Assembly: GCF_007858255.1 (NCBI RefSeq)
Contig: NZ_VFEU01000006.1
Span: 1-64,000, forward strand
From: Pseudomonas rhodesiae
GTDB taxonomy: Bacteria; Pseudomonadota; Gammaproteobacteria; Pseudomonadales; Pseudomonadaceae
Direction: 5' to 3'
Length of the DNA: 64,000 bases
Positions 52,278 to 60,018 of this stretch are shown here, in pieces. Under the pieces are notes generated by a model that was not told the origin of the DNA, searched no databases, and saw only the letters and a program-made list of their open reading frames with translations. The translations under genes were made by a program, and so were the position numbers. Every line of letters starts with the position of its first letter. The first letter of the stretch is position 1.

Positions 52278-53978
52278 ATGATTTCCCCCGTGAATCGACT
52301 GACCCTGGCGGTCGGCATGGTCATCGCGACCCTCGTCGGCACCGCGGCGGCAGCGCCGGTGGCGCCTTCGGAAAACGTCACCGTCAACCTGATCCGCCTG
52401 TTGGTGCAGCAAGGTGTGCTCACCCAGGACACCGCCAACGGCTTGATCGCCCAGGCCGAAAAAGAGGCCCAGCAGGCGCGCCAGGCCAATGCCGCGCCGG
52501 TGGTCGCCAGCGGCCCGCCCACTGCGCCTGGGGATGTGCGCGTGCAGTATGTGCCGCAGGCGGTGCGCGACCAGATCCGCGACCAGGTCAAGGCTGAGGT
52601 CATGGCCACCGCCAAACAGGAAAACTGGGCGCAACCCAACACGTTCCCGGACTGGGTGTCCCGCGTGAGTTTCGATGGCGATATCCGCTTGCGTGACGAG
52701 TCGCGTTACTTCTCGGGGCGCAACGACGACACCATCACCGACTACGCCAAGCTCAACGACAACGGCCCGTATGACGTCAACCCCAGCTCCAATACGCGCT
52801 TCCCGCCGTTGCTCAATACCCGTGAGGACCGCTCCAACCTGTTCCGTCTGCGCGCACGCCTGGGCATGAAAGCGGTGATTTCTCCGGAGTGGACCGCGGG
52901 CATTCGCTTGGGCACGGGCTCGGACAACAACCCAGTGTCCACCACCCAGACGCTGGGCGGTGGCTTTGGCAAAAAAGACATCTGGCTCGATCAGGGTTAC
53001 CTGAGCTGGAAAGCCGCCGACGGGGTGACGCTGACCGGCGGGCGGATCGGCAACCCGTTCTATTCCACTGACATGATGTATTCCAACGACCTCAACTTCG
53101 ACGGTGTGGCGGCGATCTTCAATCATCGGCTGAACAACGAATGGGGCCTGTTCGGCACCCTCGGCGCGTTCCCGGTGGAGTACACCTCCGACACCGCCAG
53201 CAGCAACGGCATCGACAAGGAAAGCAGCGACACCAAGTGGCTGTTTGGCGGGCAGATCGGCGCGGACTGGAAGATCAACCGCGCCAACACGCTCAAGCTC
53301 GCGGCGGCCTATTACCAGTTCCAGGACATCGAAGGCGAGCGCTCCAGCCCGTGCAGCCCATGGGCCGGTCAACCCGGCTGCGACACCGACGGCACGCGGG
53401 TGGCCTTTATGCAGAAGGGCAACAGCGTGTTCAACCTACGCAATATCACGCCCAACCCGGCCACGCCCGGCACTACGCCGGAACCGCAATACGTCGGCTT
53501 GGCCTCCAAGTTCAACGTGCTGGACCTCAACGCGGTATGGGACAGCGAGTTGCCCAGCGACTTCAAGCTGCGCACCCAGGCCAACTTCATCCACAACCTG
53601 GCCTACGACAAGGGCGAGATGCTCAAGCGCAGCGAGGGCCAGATCGTCAACAACATCAACAGCAACGGCCAGTTTGAAAGTGGCGGCAATGCCTTGATGG
53701 TTTCGTTCACCCTCGGCAGCGCGCTGGAGATGCGCAAGCGCGGCGACTGGAACCTGTTGGCCGGCTACAAGTACATCCAGCCCGACGCGTTGCCAGACGG
53801 GTTTAACGACTCCTCGTTCCACTTGGGCGGCACCAACGCCAAGGGCTATTTCATCGGCGCCAACTACGGCATCGAAAAGAACATCTACGCCAGCGCCCGT
53901 TGGTTGAGCGCCTCGGAAGTCTACGGCCAGCCGTTCGAAGTCGATGTGATGCAACTGGAACTCAACACGCGCTTCTGA
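52278..53978 (+). CDS. Putative outer-membrane porin (Porin_5-like)
   Basis: 566 aa. A signal peptide is followed by an N-terminal helical segment (NVTVNLIRLLVQQGVLTQDTANGLIAQAEKEAQQARQ) of the kind seen in periplasmic trimerising porins. A large barrel follows (FDGDIRLRDESRYF, RLRARLGMKAVISPEWTAGIRLGTG, and many strands to the terminal QLELNTRF). One extracellular loop holds two cysteines (SPCSPWAGQPGCDTD). Such porins are found in several Pseudomonas loci; the substrate is unknown. It lies in the exb operon, 42 nt after the tonB-like gene. Confidence 0.85.
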   Translation: MISPVNRLTLAVGMVIATLVGTAAAAPVAPSENVTVNLIRLLVQQGVLTQDTANGLIAQAEKEAQQARQANAAPVVASGPPTAPGDVRVQYVPQAVRDQIRDQVKAEVMATAKQENWAQPNTFPDWVSRVSFDGDIRLRDESRYFSGRNDDTITDYAKLNDNGPYDVNPSSNTRFPPLLNTREDRSNLFRLRARLGMKAVISPEWTAGIRLGTGSDNNPVSTTQTLGGGFGKKDIWLDQGYLSWKAADGVTLTGGRIGNPFYSTDMMYSNDLNFDGVAAIFNHRLNNEWGLFGTLGAFPVEYTSDTASSNGIDKESSDTKWLFGGQIGADWKINRANTLKLAAAYYQFQDIEGERSSPCSPWAGQPGCDTDGTRVAFMQKGNSVFNLRNITPNPATPGTTPEPQYVGLASKFNVLDLNAVWDSELPSDFKLRTQANFIHNLAYDKGEMLKRSEGQIVNNINSNGQFESGGNALMVSFTLGSALEMRKRGDWNLLAGYKYIQPDALPDGFNDSSFHLGGTNAKGYFIGANYGIEKNIYASARWLSASEVYGQPFEVDVMQLELNTRF

Positions 53979-53996
53979 TGCGCAGGGAGATGCCCC

Positions 53997-54623
53997 ATGA
54001 ACACGCGAATCTGCGGGTTGTTTTTACTGCTGGTCGCCGGCGCGGCCTCGGCCGAAGGCATGGAGGAGCGCCTGCGCACGCAACTGCGCAGCACCACCCA
54101 GCAATTGCAGGCCCTGCAAAGCGAGCAAGCCCAGGCCAGTGCCGCGCGGCTGGCCGCCGAAAACCAGGCCAAGCAGGCCCAGGCGCAAATCCAGCAACTG
54201 ACCGCCGAGCTGAACAAGGCGCGCGGCGTGGCCGAGCAACTGGCCGGCCAGCAACAGAGCCTGCACAGCCAGGCCCAGGCCCAAGTGGCGGCGAGTAACG
54301 AGCAGATCGGCAAGTTCAAGAAGGCTTATGACGAACTGCTGGTGCTGGCCAAGGGCAAGGAGGCCGAGCGTGCGCGCTTGCAGGCGCAATTGGCCGAACG
54401 TGACACACAAGTGCAGCAATGTTCAGTCAAGAATCAACAGATGTACGGCGTGGCCCGGCAGCTGCTGGCGGCCTACGAAAAAATCGACGTGGCCGAGGTG
54501 ATGAGCATCCGCCAGCCCTTCGCCAGCAGCGCGCGGGTCAAGTTCGAAGAACTGGCCCAGGGCTTTGGCGACGATTTGTACAAGAGCCGTTTCGATGCGC
54601 CCCAGGCGGGCGCCCACCCCTGA
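53997..54623 (+). CDS. Periplasmic coiled-coil protein
   Basis: 208 aa. A signal peptide (cleavage near ASA-EG) is followed by about 130 residues of heptad-like Gln/Ala/Leu-rich coiled coil (MEERLRTQLRSTTQQLQAL ... QQLTAELNKARGVAEQLAGQ ... ERARLQAQLAERDTQVQQC). A short globular end follows (MYGVARQLLAAYEKIDVAEV; FEELAQGFGDDLYKSRF). It might be a scaffold or chaperone for passage of the exoprotein. No family function known. Confidence 0.78.
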   Translation: MNTRICGLFLLLVAGAASAEGMEERLRTQLRSTTQQLQALQSEQAQASAARLAAENQAKQAQAQIQQLTAELNKARGVAEQLAGQQQSLHSQAQAQVAASNEQIGKFKKAYDELLVLAKGKEAERARLQAQLAERDTQVQQCSVKNQQMYGVARQLLAAYEKIDVAEVMSIRQPFASSARVKFEELAQGFGDDLYKSRFDAPQAGAHP

Positions 54624-54643
54624 TCGACAAGGAAGCACCGAAC

Positions 54644-55120
54644 ATGAACGCATTGATCAATCACGTCACCGCCCAGAGCCTGACCGAACTGCTGCAAGAG
54701 GCCGGCTACCGGGTCAATCAGACCGACCAGAACGGCATCGTGCAATTGCTCAGCGCCAGCCAGGGCATCGGGTTTGCCGTGCGCTTCGGCAACCCGGCGA
54801 CGGAGCAGGGCGCCTATGTGGATTTCACCTACAGCTGCGCGCTGCGGGTGCAGGGCCAGTTGCCTGAGGGCCTGGCTCAGGTGTGGAACGCTTCGCGCCG
54901 TTTCGCCCGGCTGTCGCTGCAAGGCGAATTTTTGCTGATGGAGATGGACGTGGTGGTGGCGGGTGTCGCGGCCACTCACCTGCGCAGTCAGTTGGAGTTG
55001 TGGGACCGCCTGTTGCAGGAGTTTATCGTCTACCTGCGCGAATACAGCCAGAACGCCGCGCAGCTGCAGGCGCAAAGCGCCGCTCCGGCGGTGGCTGAAG
55101 AGGAGGTGGCAACGCTGTGA
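54644..55120 (+). CDS. YbjN-domain protein
   Basis: 158 aa from ATG 54644. The YbjN/type III chaperone-like fold is seen in SLTELLQEAGYRVNQTDQN, VQLLSASQGIGFAVRF, YVDFTYSCALRVQG and LSLQGEFLLMEMDVVVAGVA. No signal peptide, so cytoplasmic. YbjN proteins are small regulators or chaperone-like factors of uncertain mode. Its stop overlaps the GTG start of the isomerase gene (GTGA). Confidence 0.8.
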   Translation: MNALINHVTAQSLTELLQEAGYRVNQTDQNGIVQLLSASQGIGFAVRFGNPATEQGAYVDFTYSCALRVQGQLPEGLAQVWNASRRFARLSLQGEFLLMEMDVVVAGVAATHLRSQLELWDRLLQEFIVYLREYSQNAAQLQAQSAAPAVAEEEVATL

Positions 55121-56058
55121 AAAAGCCAACCCTGATGGTCGGCGCGGGTGCGCTGGCCCTGTTGGTGGTGGCCGTGGGGTTGAGCCTGCGCCCGGGCAGC
55201 GACCCGGTCGCCGCACAAGCCCCGGCGCCGGTGGCCAGCCCCAGCGTTGCGGGCCCGGCGGTGGCGCGTCTGGGCAACCAGCAGATCGACCCGCAAGAGC
55301 TGAAAAGTGTGCTGGCCAGCTTGCCCGCCGAAACCCGCGAGCAACTGCGCGGCAACCGCGGCGCGCTGGAAACCTGGATTCGCTCGCGCCTGGCGCAGAA
55401 GGCCGTGCTCGAACAGGCCGACGCCCAGGGCTGGCGGCAACGCCCGGAGGTCGAGCAACAGACCCGCGCCGCCACTGAGCAGATCGTGTTCCGCGATTAC
55501 ATGCTGTCGGTCAGTCAGGTGCCGGCCGATTACCCCAGCGCCGCCGAATTGCAGCAAGCCTATGACAGCGGCAAGGCGCAATGGGTGACGCCGCCGTTGT
55601 ACCGCGTCAGTCAGATCTTCCTCAGCGTGAATGACCCTCAGAGTCTGGAGACGGTACGCCGCCAGGCCCAAGAGCTGAGCCGCAAGGCCCAGGCCGCGCC
55701 GGCGGATTTCGCCGCCCTGGCCACGCAGTTTTCCCAGGACCCGGACACCGCCGCACGCGGTGGCGATTCGGGCTTGCAACCCTTGCAGCAACTGGTGCCT
55801 CAGGTGCGCGAGACGGTGGCGCGCCTCAAGGTCGGCGCGGTCTCGGACGCGGTGCAAAGCGCCGCCGGGTTCCATGTGCTGAAACTCACCGCCCAGCAAC
55901 CGGCGCGCACCGCCACCCTCGACGAGGTGCGTGAACGCTTGACCCAGGCCCTGCGTGCCCAACGCCAGGAGCAGATCGCCAAGGCTTATCTGGAGGGCAT
56001 GCTCAACACGGCGACCCTGAGCATCGACGGCGCCGAACTCAACAAAGCGCTGGAGTGA
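55117..56058 (+). CDS. Periplasmic parvulin-type peptidyl-prolyl isomerase
   Basis: 313 aa, GTG start coupled to the YbjN gene. An N-terminal hydrophobic segment (LMVGAGALALLVVAVGLSL) anchors or exports it. A SurA/PpiD-like helical domain (NRGALETWIRSRLAQKAVLEQADAQG) and one rotamase domain (PPLYRVSQIFLSV ... FAALATQFSQDPDTAARGGDSGL ... VSDAVQSAAGFHVLKLTAQQ) follow. It probably assists folding of outer-membrane or exported proteins of this locus, such as PdtB, the porin or PdtA. Confidence 0.88.
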   Translation: MKKPTLMVGAGALALLVVAVGLSLRPGSDPVAAQAPAPVASPSVAGPAVARLGNQQIDPQELKSVLASLPAETREQLRGNRGALETWIRSRLAQKAVLEQADAQGWRQRPEVEQQTRAATEQIVFRDYMLSVSQVPADYPSAAELQQAYDSGKAQWVTPPLYRVSQIFLSVNDPQSLETVRRQAQELSRKAQAAPADFAALATQFSQDPDTAARGGDSGLQPLQQLVPQVRETVARLKVGAVSDAVQSAAGFHVLKLTAQQPARTATLDEVRERLTQALRAQRQEQIAKAYLEGMLNTATLSIDGAELNKALE

Positions 56059-56109
56059 CACGCGGCAAGCGGCATTGGATGCACCGACCCACAAGACAAG
56101 GAGTCTGCC

Positions 56110-57087
56110 ATGGCATTACTGGAACCGTCCGGCCCTCAGGGCACTGCCGCTTATCGCGTGCCCACCGAGTCGCGGCGCAATTGGCTGGCATTGGCCGATG
56201 AGATCGACCCGGAGGTGGCGCGCTATTTCCTCGTGAGCGCCCGTTGCGGCTGTTTTATGCAGGCGGCGCGCAGTTTGAACGTCAAGGCAACCCTGCTGCG
56301 CAAACGCCTGGCGCAACTGGAAGAACAGCTGCGCCGTGGGCTGTTCAGCTACCACGGCAACGGCCTGGTGCTCAGCCGCGACGGTCAGCACTTGCAGGCG
56401 CAACTGCTCGCCTTGGCCAATGAGCGGCGTTTACCGGTGGTGGAGCAGCCGCTGATTCGCCTGGCGGTGGCCGCGCCGATTCTGCATGACATCCTCGGGC
56501 GCGACCTGATCGCCTTGCTGCGACGCAACGCCAGCGTGCGCCTGGAGATCATCGCCCTCGACAGCCATCTATCCCTGCACGCGGTGGAGGCAGACGTGGT
56601 GTTGTGGCTGGCTGACATGGACGAGCGTGCATCCGGCCCAAGTTTTGCGACCCACGCGCCCCAGGCCCTGGCGCGCCTGCGCTACCTGCCGCACATCGCC
56701 AAGCGCTATTCACGCCTGACCACCCGCCCGGACAGTGTGGAAGACCTGGATGACTACATGCTGGTGCAATGGCAACCCGATGCCCAGGTCGATGCGCTGC
56801 AACCGTGGAACCAACTGGTGCAGCAACGGCTGGCCGCCATGGTGCAGGTGCACGCTTATGCGCTGATGCTGGAGATGATCCGCTGCGGCGCCTGCATCGG
56901 TCTGTTGCCGCAGTATATGAGCAGTGTCGACCGCGGCCTGGTGGCCCTGCCGGGGTTGCTGGCCGACAGCATGCAGCGCCAGGTCTGGCTGGCGGTGAAT
57001 GCGCAGGTGCGCCACCCCGAAGCGGTGCAGATGATCGTCGAGCTGATCGTTGGAACATTCGAGGGGCGGCGCGACTGGTTTGACTAG
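56110..57087 (+). CDS. LysR-like transcriptional regulator
   Basis: 325 aa. An atypical LysR HTH after a 40-residue extension: ARYFLVSARCGCFMQAARSLNVKATLLRKRLAQLEEQL, then LFSYHGNGLVLSRDGQ. The effector domain has LIRLAVAAPILHDILGRDL, VRLEIIALDS and MIRCGACIGLLPQYMSSVDRGLVAL. Last gene of the island; from memory P. aeruginosa has a LysR gene (PA0701) at this position. Its target is unknown. Confidence 0.82.
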   Translation: MALLEPSGPQGTAAYRVPTESRRNWLALADEIDPEVARYFLVSARCGCFMQAARSLNVKATLLRKRLAQLEEQLRRGLFSYHGNGLVLSRDGQHLQAQLLALANERRLPVVEQPLIRLAVAAPILHDILGRDLIALLRRNASVRLEIIALDSHLSLHAVEADVVLWLADMDERASGPSFATHAPQALARLRYLPHIAKRYSRLTTRPDSVEDLDDYMLVQWQPDAQVDALQPWNQLVQQRLAAMVQVHAYALMLEMIRCGACIGLLPQYMSSVDRGLVALPGLLADSMQRQVWLAVNAQVRHPEAVQMIVELIVGTFEGRRDWFD

Positions 57088-57170
57088 TGCCATCGGGCAG
57101 TCGTCGTTGCGTCCTGGCGGCAACTGCGCCAGGCTTGCCGGTCTTGACTGCTGCGTTGGAGCCGCCTGCG

Positions 57171-57773
57171 ATGCGCGCCACCCGTTTGACCCTGATCTGC
57201 CATGCCGTCACCCCCCACCAAAAGCAGGGGCGCTTTGCCGATGACGAGTCGGTGCTTATGGATTGGCAAAGCGCGGCGTTGTCCCTGGCCGACCAATACG
57301 GCCCCAATTCGCAACTGTTGAGTGGGCCGGAGGCGCGTACCCGGCAGACGGCGGGGTTGTTCGGCGCGGCGGTGCAGATTCACCAGGCCCTGGGCGATCT
57401 CGACCTGGGGCATTGGAAGGGCCGGGATATTGGCCGGATCGAGCCGGCCCAGTTGAGTACCTGGCACACCGACAGCGCCAGTGCGCCCCATGCCGGCGAG
57501 TCGGTCGACCAGCTGTGCGCGCGGGTGGCGCTGTGGCTGAAGTCCCTTGAAGGGCAACCGGGCCATGTGGTGGCCGTCACCCATCCGTTTGTGATTCGTG
57601 CCGCGCTGCTATCGGTTATGGCGTTGCCGATGTCGATGTTCTACCGCATCGATGTCGAGCCACTGTCGGCCACCGAGCTGCGCTTCAATGAGGTGTGGCG
57701 CCTGCGTCTGGAAACTCACGCCCAAGCCGCGAACATGGCAAAATCCACGCCCCGCACTGAGAGCACCCCATGA
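57171..57773 (+). CDS. Histidine-phosphatase-like protein with altered RHG motif
   Basis: 200 aa from ATG 57171 (GGAG upstream). It has the phosphoglycerate-mutase fold: start TRLTLICHAVTPHQKQGRF, then SGPEARTRQTAGLF, LDLGHWKGRDIGRI and THPFVIRAALLSVM. The usual L-x-R-H-G is here ICHAV, so the histidine nucleophile is kept but the neighbouring Arg is Cys and the Gly is Ala. Its stop overlaps cobF (ATGA), hinting at a CobC-like role in cobalamin synthesis. Activity cannot be assumed. Confidence 0.78.
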   Translation: MRATRLTLICHAVTPHQKQGRFADDESVLMDWQSAALSLADQYGPNSQLLSGPEARTRQTAGLFGAAVQIHQALGDLDLGHWKGRDIGRIEPAQLSTWHTDSASAPHAGESVDQLCARVALWLKSLEGQPGHVVAVTHPFVIRAALLSVMALPMSMFYRIDVEPLSATELRFNEVWRLRLETHAQAANMAKSTPRTESTP

Positions 57774-58525
57774 AACGCATCCTGATCATCGGCATTGGCG
57801 CCGGCAACCCTGACTACATCACGATGCAGGCCGTGAAGGCGCTGAATCGCACCGACGTGTTTTTCCTGATGGACAAAGGCCAGAGCAAAGACAAGTTGAT
57901 CGACCTGCGCCGCGAGATCTGCGAGACCTACATCACCGAACCCGGCTACCGCTTCGTCGAGGCCGACTGCCCCGAGCGCGTGCGCGGCGATATCGACTAC
58001 ACCACCGCCGTGCAAGACCTCAACCGCGACAAGCAAGCCACCTTCGAGCGCATGATCAACGAGGAAATGGCTGATGGTGAAGTCGGTGCGTTCCTGGCCT
58101 GGGGCGACCCGGCGCTGTATGACAGCACCATTCGCATCCTGCAGGCGATCTTGGCCAGTGGCCGATGCGTGTTCGAGTTCGAAGTAATCCCCGGTATCAC
58201 CAGCGTGCAGGCCCTGGCGGCCCAGCATAAAGTGGCGTTGAACCGCATCGGCAAGTCCGTGGAGATCACCACCGGGCGACGCCTGGCGGCGGGGCAGGCC
58301 AGCGACGCCGATACCCTGGTGGTGATGCTCGACGCCGAAGACTCCTACCGCACCGTCGCCGATCAAGACCTGGACATCTACTGGGGTGCCTACCTGGGCA
58401 CGCCGGATGAAATCCTCATCAGCGGCAAAGTGGCTGACGTGGCCGAAGATATCCAACGGGTGCGCAAGGCCGCGCGCCAAGCCAATGGCTGGATCATGGA
58501 CACCTATTTGCTGCGCAAACCCTGA
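57770..58525 (+). CDS. cobF: Precorrin-6A synthase (deacetylating) CobF
   Basis: 251 aa. SAM-dependent tetrapyrrole methylase fold: ILIIGIGAGNPDYITMQAVKAL at the start, LAWGDPALYDSTIRIL and EVIPGITSVQALAAQH. It methylates precorrin-5 at C-1 with release of acetate in the aerobic cobalamin pathway. Coupled to the phosphatase-like gene in front. No cobalamin riboswitch was found upstream of the pair. Confidence 0.93.
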   Translation: MKRILIIGIGAGNPDYITMQAVKALNRTDVFFLMDKGQSKDKLIDLRREICETYITEPGYRFVEADCPERVRGDIDYTTAVQDLNRDKQATFERMINEEMADGEVGAFLAWGDPALYDSTIRILQAILASGRCVFEFEVIPGITSVQALAAQHKVALNRIGKSVEITTGRRLAAGQASDADTLVVMLDAEDSYRTVADQDLDIYWGAYLGTPDEILISGKVADVAEDIQRVRKAARQANGWIMDTYLLRKP

Positions 58526-58536
58526 GGTAACGCCCG

Positions 58537-59256
58537 ATGTTCAAACTCTTCGCCCTGGCGCTGGCCATGATGGCCGGCGCCGCCCATGCCGACACCGAGC
58601 TGCACACTGACTTGCCCCTGGCCTACCTGGAACAGACCCAGAGCGAGGCGCGCAACCAGCCGCTGGTGATTTTCCTGCACGGTTTCGGTAGCGACGAGCG
58701 AGATCTGTTCGGCATCAAGGACGCGCTGCCGTCGACCTGGACTTACCTGTCGGCACGCGCCCCAATGCCGGTGGCGCCCAGCGGTTATCGCTGGTTCACC
58801 AAGACCCCGGGTGAGGGCGAATACGACGGCGAGACCGCCGACCTGCAGCGCAGTGCCGCGCTGATCCAGGACTTCGTGGGCCAGGCCACCGCCAAATACC
58901 ATACCCGCAGCGATCGGGTGTTCCTGATTGGGTTCAGCCAGGGCGCGATCATGGCGTATGAAGTGGCGTTGCGTGATCCGCAGCGGGTGCGTGGCATCGC
59001 AGCGTTGAGCGGCAGCGTTCTGCCCGTGCTCAAGGCTGAGCTCAAGCCCGATCCGCGCTTGAATGAACTGGCGATCTTTATCGGCCACGGCACCTTGGAT
59101 CAGGCGCTGCCCTACGCATCGGCGACGCGGGCGGACGAGGTGTTGAGGGGGCTGGGCCTTAAACCGACGTTTCATGGGTATCCGGGGATGCCGCATACCA
59201 TCAGCGAAGCGGAAGTGCAGGACGTGAAGCTGTGGTTGGAAGACAGCCTGAAGTAA
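58537..59256 (+). CDS. Secreted phospholipase/carboxylesterase-type alpha/beta hydrolase
   Basis: 239 aa with a signal peptide (cleavage near AHA-DT). Hydrolase fold: PLVIFLHGFGSDERDL, the nucleophile serine in LIGFSQGAIMAYEVAL, aspartate in IFIGHGTLDQALPY and histidine in GYPGMPHTISEAEV. It belongs to the thioesterase/carboxylesterase family (Abhydrolase_2), usually cytoplasmic; export to the periplasm is a variation. Substrate unknown. It lies 11 nt after cobF. Confidence 0.85.
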   Translation: MFKLFALALAMMAGAAHADTELHTDLPLAYLEQTQSEARNQPLVIFLHGFGSDERDLFGIKDALPSTWTYLSARAPMPVAPSGYRWFTKTPGEGEYDGETADLQRSAALIQDFVGQATAKYHTRSDRVFLIGFSQGAIMAYEVALRDPQRVRGIAALSGSVLPVLKAELKPDPRLNELAIFIGHGTLDQALPYASATRADEVLRGLGLKPTFHGYPGMPHTISEAEVQDVKLWLEDSLK

Positions 59257-59292
59257 TGCCTGAGCTAACTTTTGGGGTGCACTTCACACCGC

Positions 59293-59356
59293 CATCGGGG
59301 GCAAGCCCCCTCCCACAGTAGATCGAGAATGTGGGAGGGGGCTTGCCCCCGATGGG
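59293..59356. repeat. Tail-to-tail REP pair
   Basis: The two arms occur in the order ATCGGGGGCAAGCCCCCTCC then, 14 bp after the first ends, TGTGGGAGGGGGCTTGCCCC. This is the opposite relative orientation to the REPINs elsewhere in the window. It lies between convergent genes. Confidence 0.75.
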
Positions 59357-59391
59357 TCGATACTCATCTTCTGCACAACTAGCAAGTCGGG

Positions 59392-59946
59392 TTATTTGCC
59401 GCCGGTAATCTGCTTGACCAGTGCCGCATGACCCTTCGCGTCGTCGGCCCGAGAAATCGCTTGGATCACCAGCAGATGGTTGCCCGAACCGCCAAGGAAC
59501 GTGGAGTTGAGCGTCTTGCCGCCGCCCTGGGTGGCAGTGCTGTCCACCTGGCGCAGGCCGAGGCCCTTGAAGGTGAGTTTTTTCTCGCTCAGTTTCTTGA
59601 AGTCGGGCAGGGCGGCGCTCTGGTCCTTGACGAAGCCGGCCACGGCGCCATCGAGGAACTGCGGGTCGTTGTCCTGGATGTCGATAGCGTCGTTGCGTAC
59701 GGTTTCGGCGACGATCACCACACTTTTCGTGGTCTGGTTGGCGTACATCGTGCCTTGGGTGACACCGCTGCCGTCCTGGGCCTTGTCCGGCGGCAGGGTG
59801 TCGGCGGCATAGGCCTTGGGCAGCGTGAAGCTGAACTTACCGCCCAGGGTGGTGATGGTTTGCGTGGTCGGTTTGGCGGCGGCGAATACGCTGCCGGCGG
59901 TAAGCGCAAGGGCCAGCAGGACGGCGGTCTTGGTGAAAGTGGCCAT
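59392..59946 (-). CDS. Small secreted protein, possibly DcrB/PsbP-like
   Basis: 184 aa. Signal peptide (AVLLALALTAGSVFA-AA), then a compact domain with TITTLGGKFSFTLPKAYAA, VIVAETVRNDA, FKGLGLRQVDSTATQGG and HLLVIQAISRADDAKGHA, which recalls DcrB/PsbP-type periplasmic proteins, but I could not confirm this. Its ribosome binding site (GGAG) starts right after a long stem-loop that fills the gap to the antiporter gene. Confidence 0.7.
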   Translation of the reverse strand: MATFTKTAVLLALALTAGSVFAAAKPTTQTITTLGGKFSFTLPKAYAADTLPPDKAQDGSGVTQGTMYANQTTKSVVIVAETVRNDAIDIQDNDPQFLDGAVAGFVKDQSAALPDFKKLSEKKLTFKGLGLRQVDSTATQGGGKTLNSTFLGGSGNHLLVIQAISRADDAKGHAALVKQITGGK

Positions 59947-59957
59947 GAAGCGCTCCA

Positions 59958-60013
59958 GGGATAAACGAAATTGCGGCGTATTCTGTCAGAAAATTCGCAA
60001 GATCGTTTATCCC
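59958..60013. promoter_or_regulatory. Long stem-loop in the kefC/secreted-protein gap
   Basis: GGGATAAACGA (59958-59968) pairs perfectly with TCGTTTATCCC (60003-60013). After a 2x2 internal loop, TTGCG (59971-59975) pairs with CGCAA (59996-60000). The total is 16 bp around a 20-nt AT-rich loop. On the minus strand it begins 5 nt after the antiporter stop and ends directly at the ribosome binding site of the next gene. It could be an attenuator, a terminator without U-tract, a protein-binding site or a translational control element. Confidence 0.6.
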
Positions 60014-60018
60014 TCACC

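Noticed and set aside
57088..57170. Possible cobalamin riboswitch before the phosphatase-cobF pair
   Set aside because: The gap is only 83 bp and lacks the B12-box consensus and room for the aptamer.
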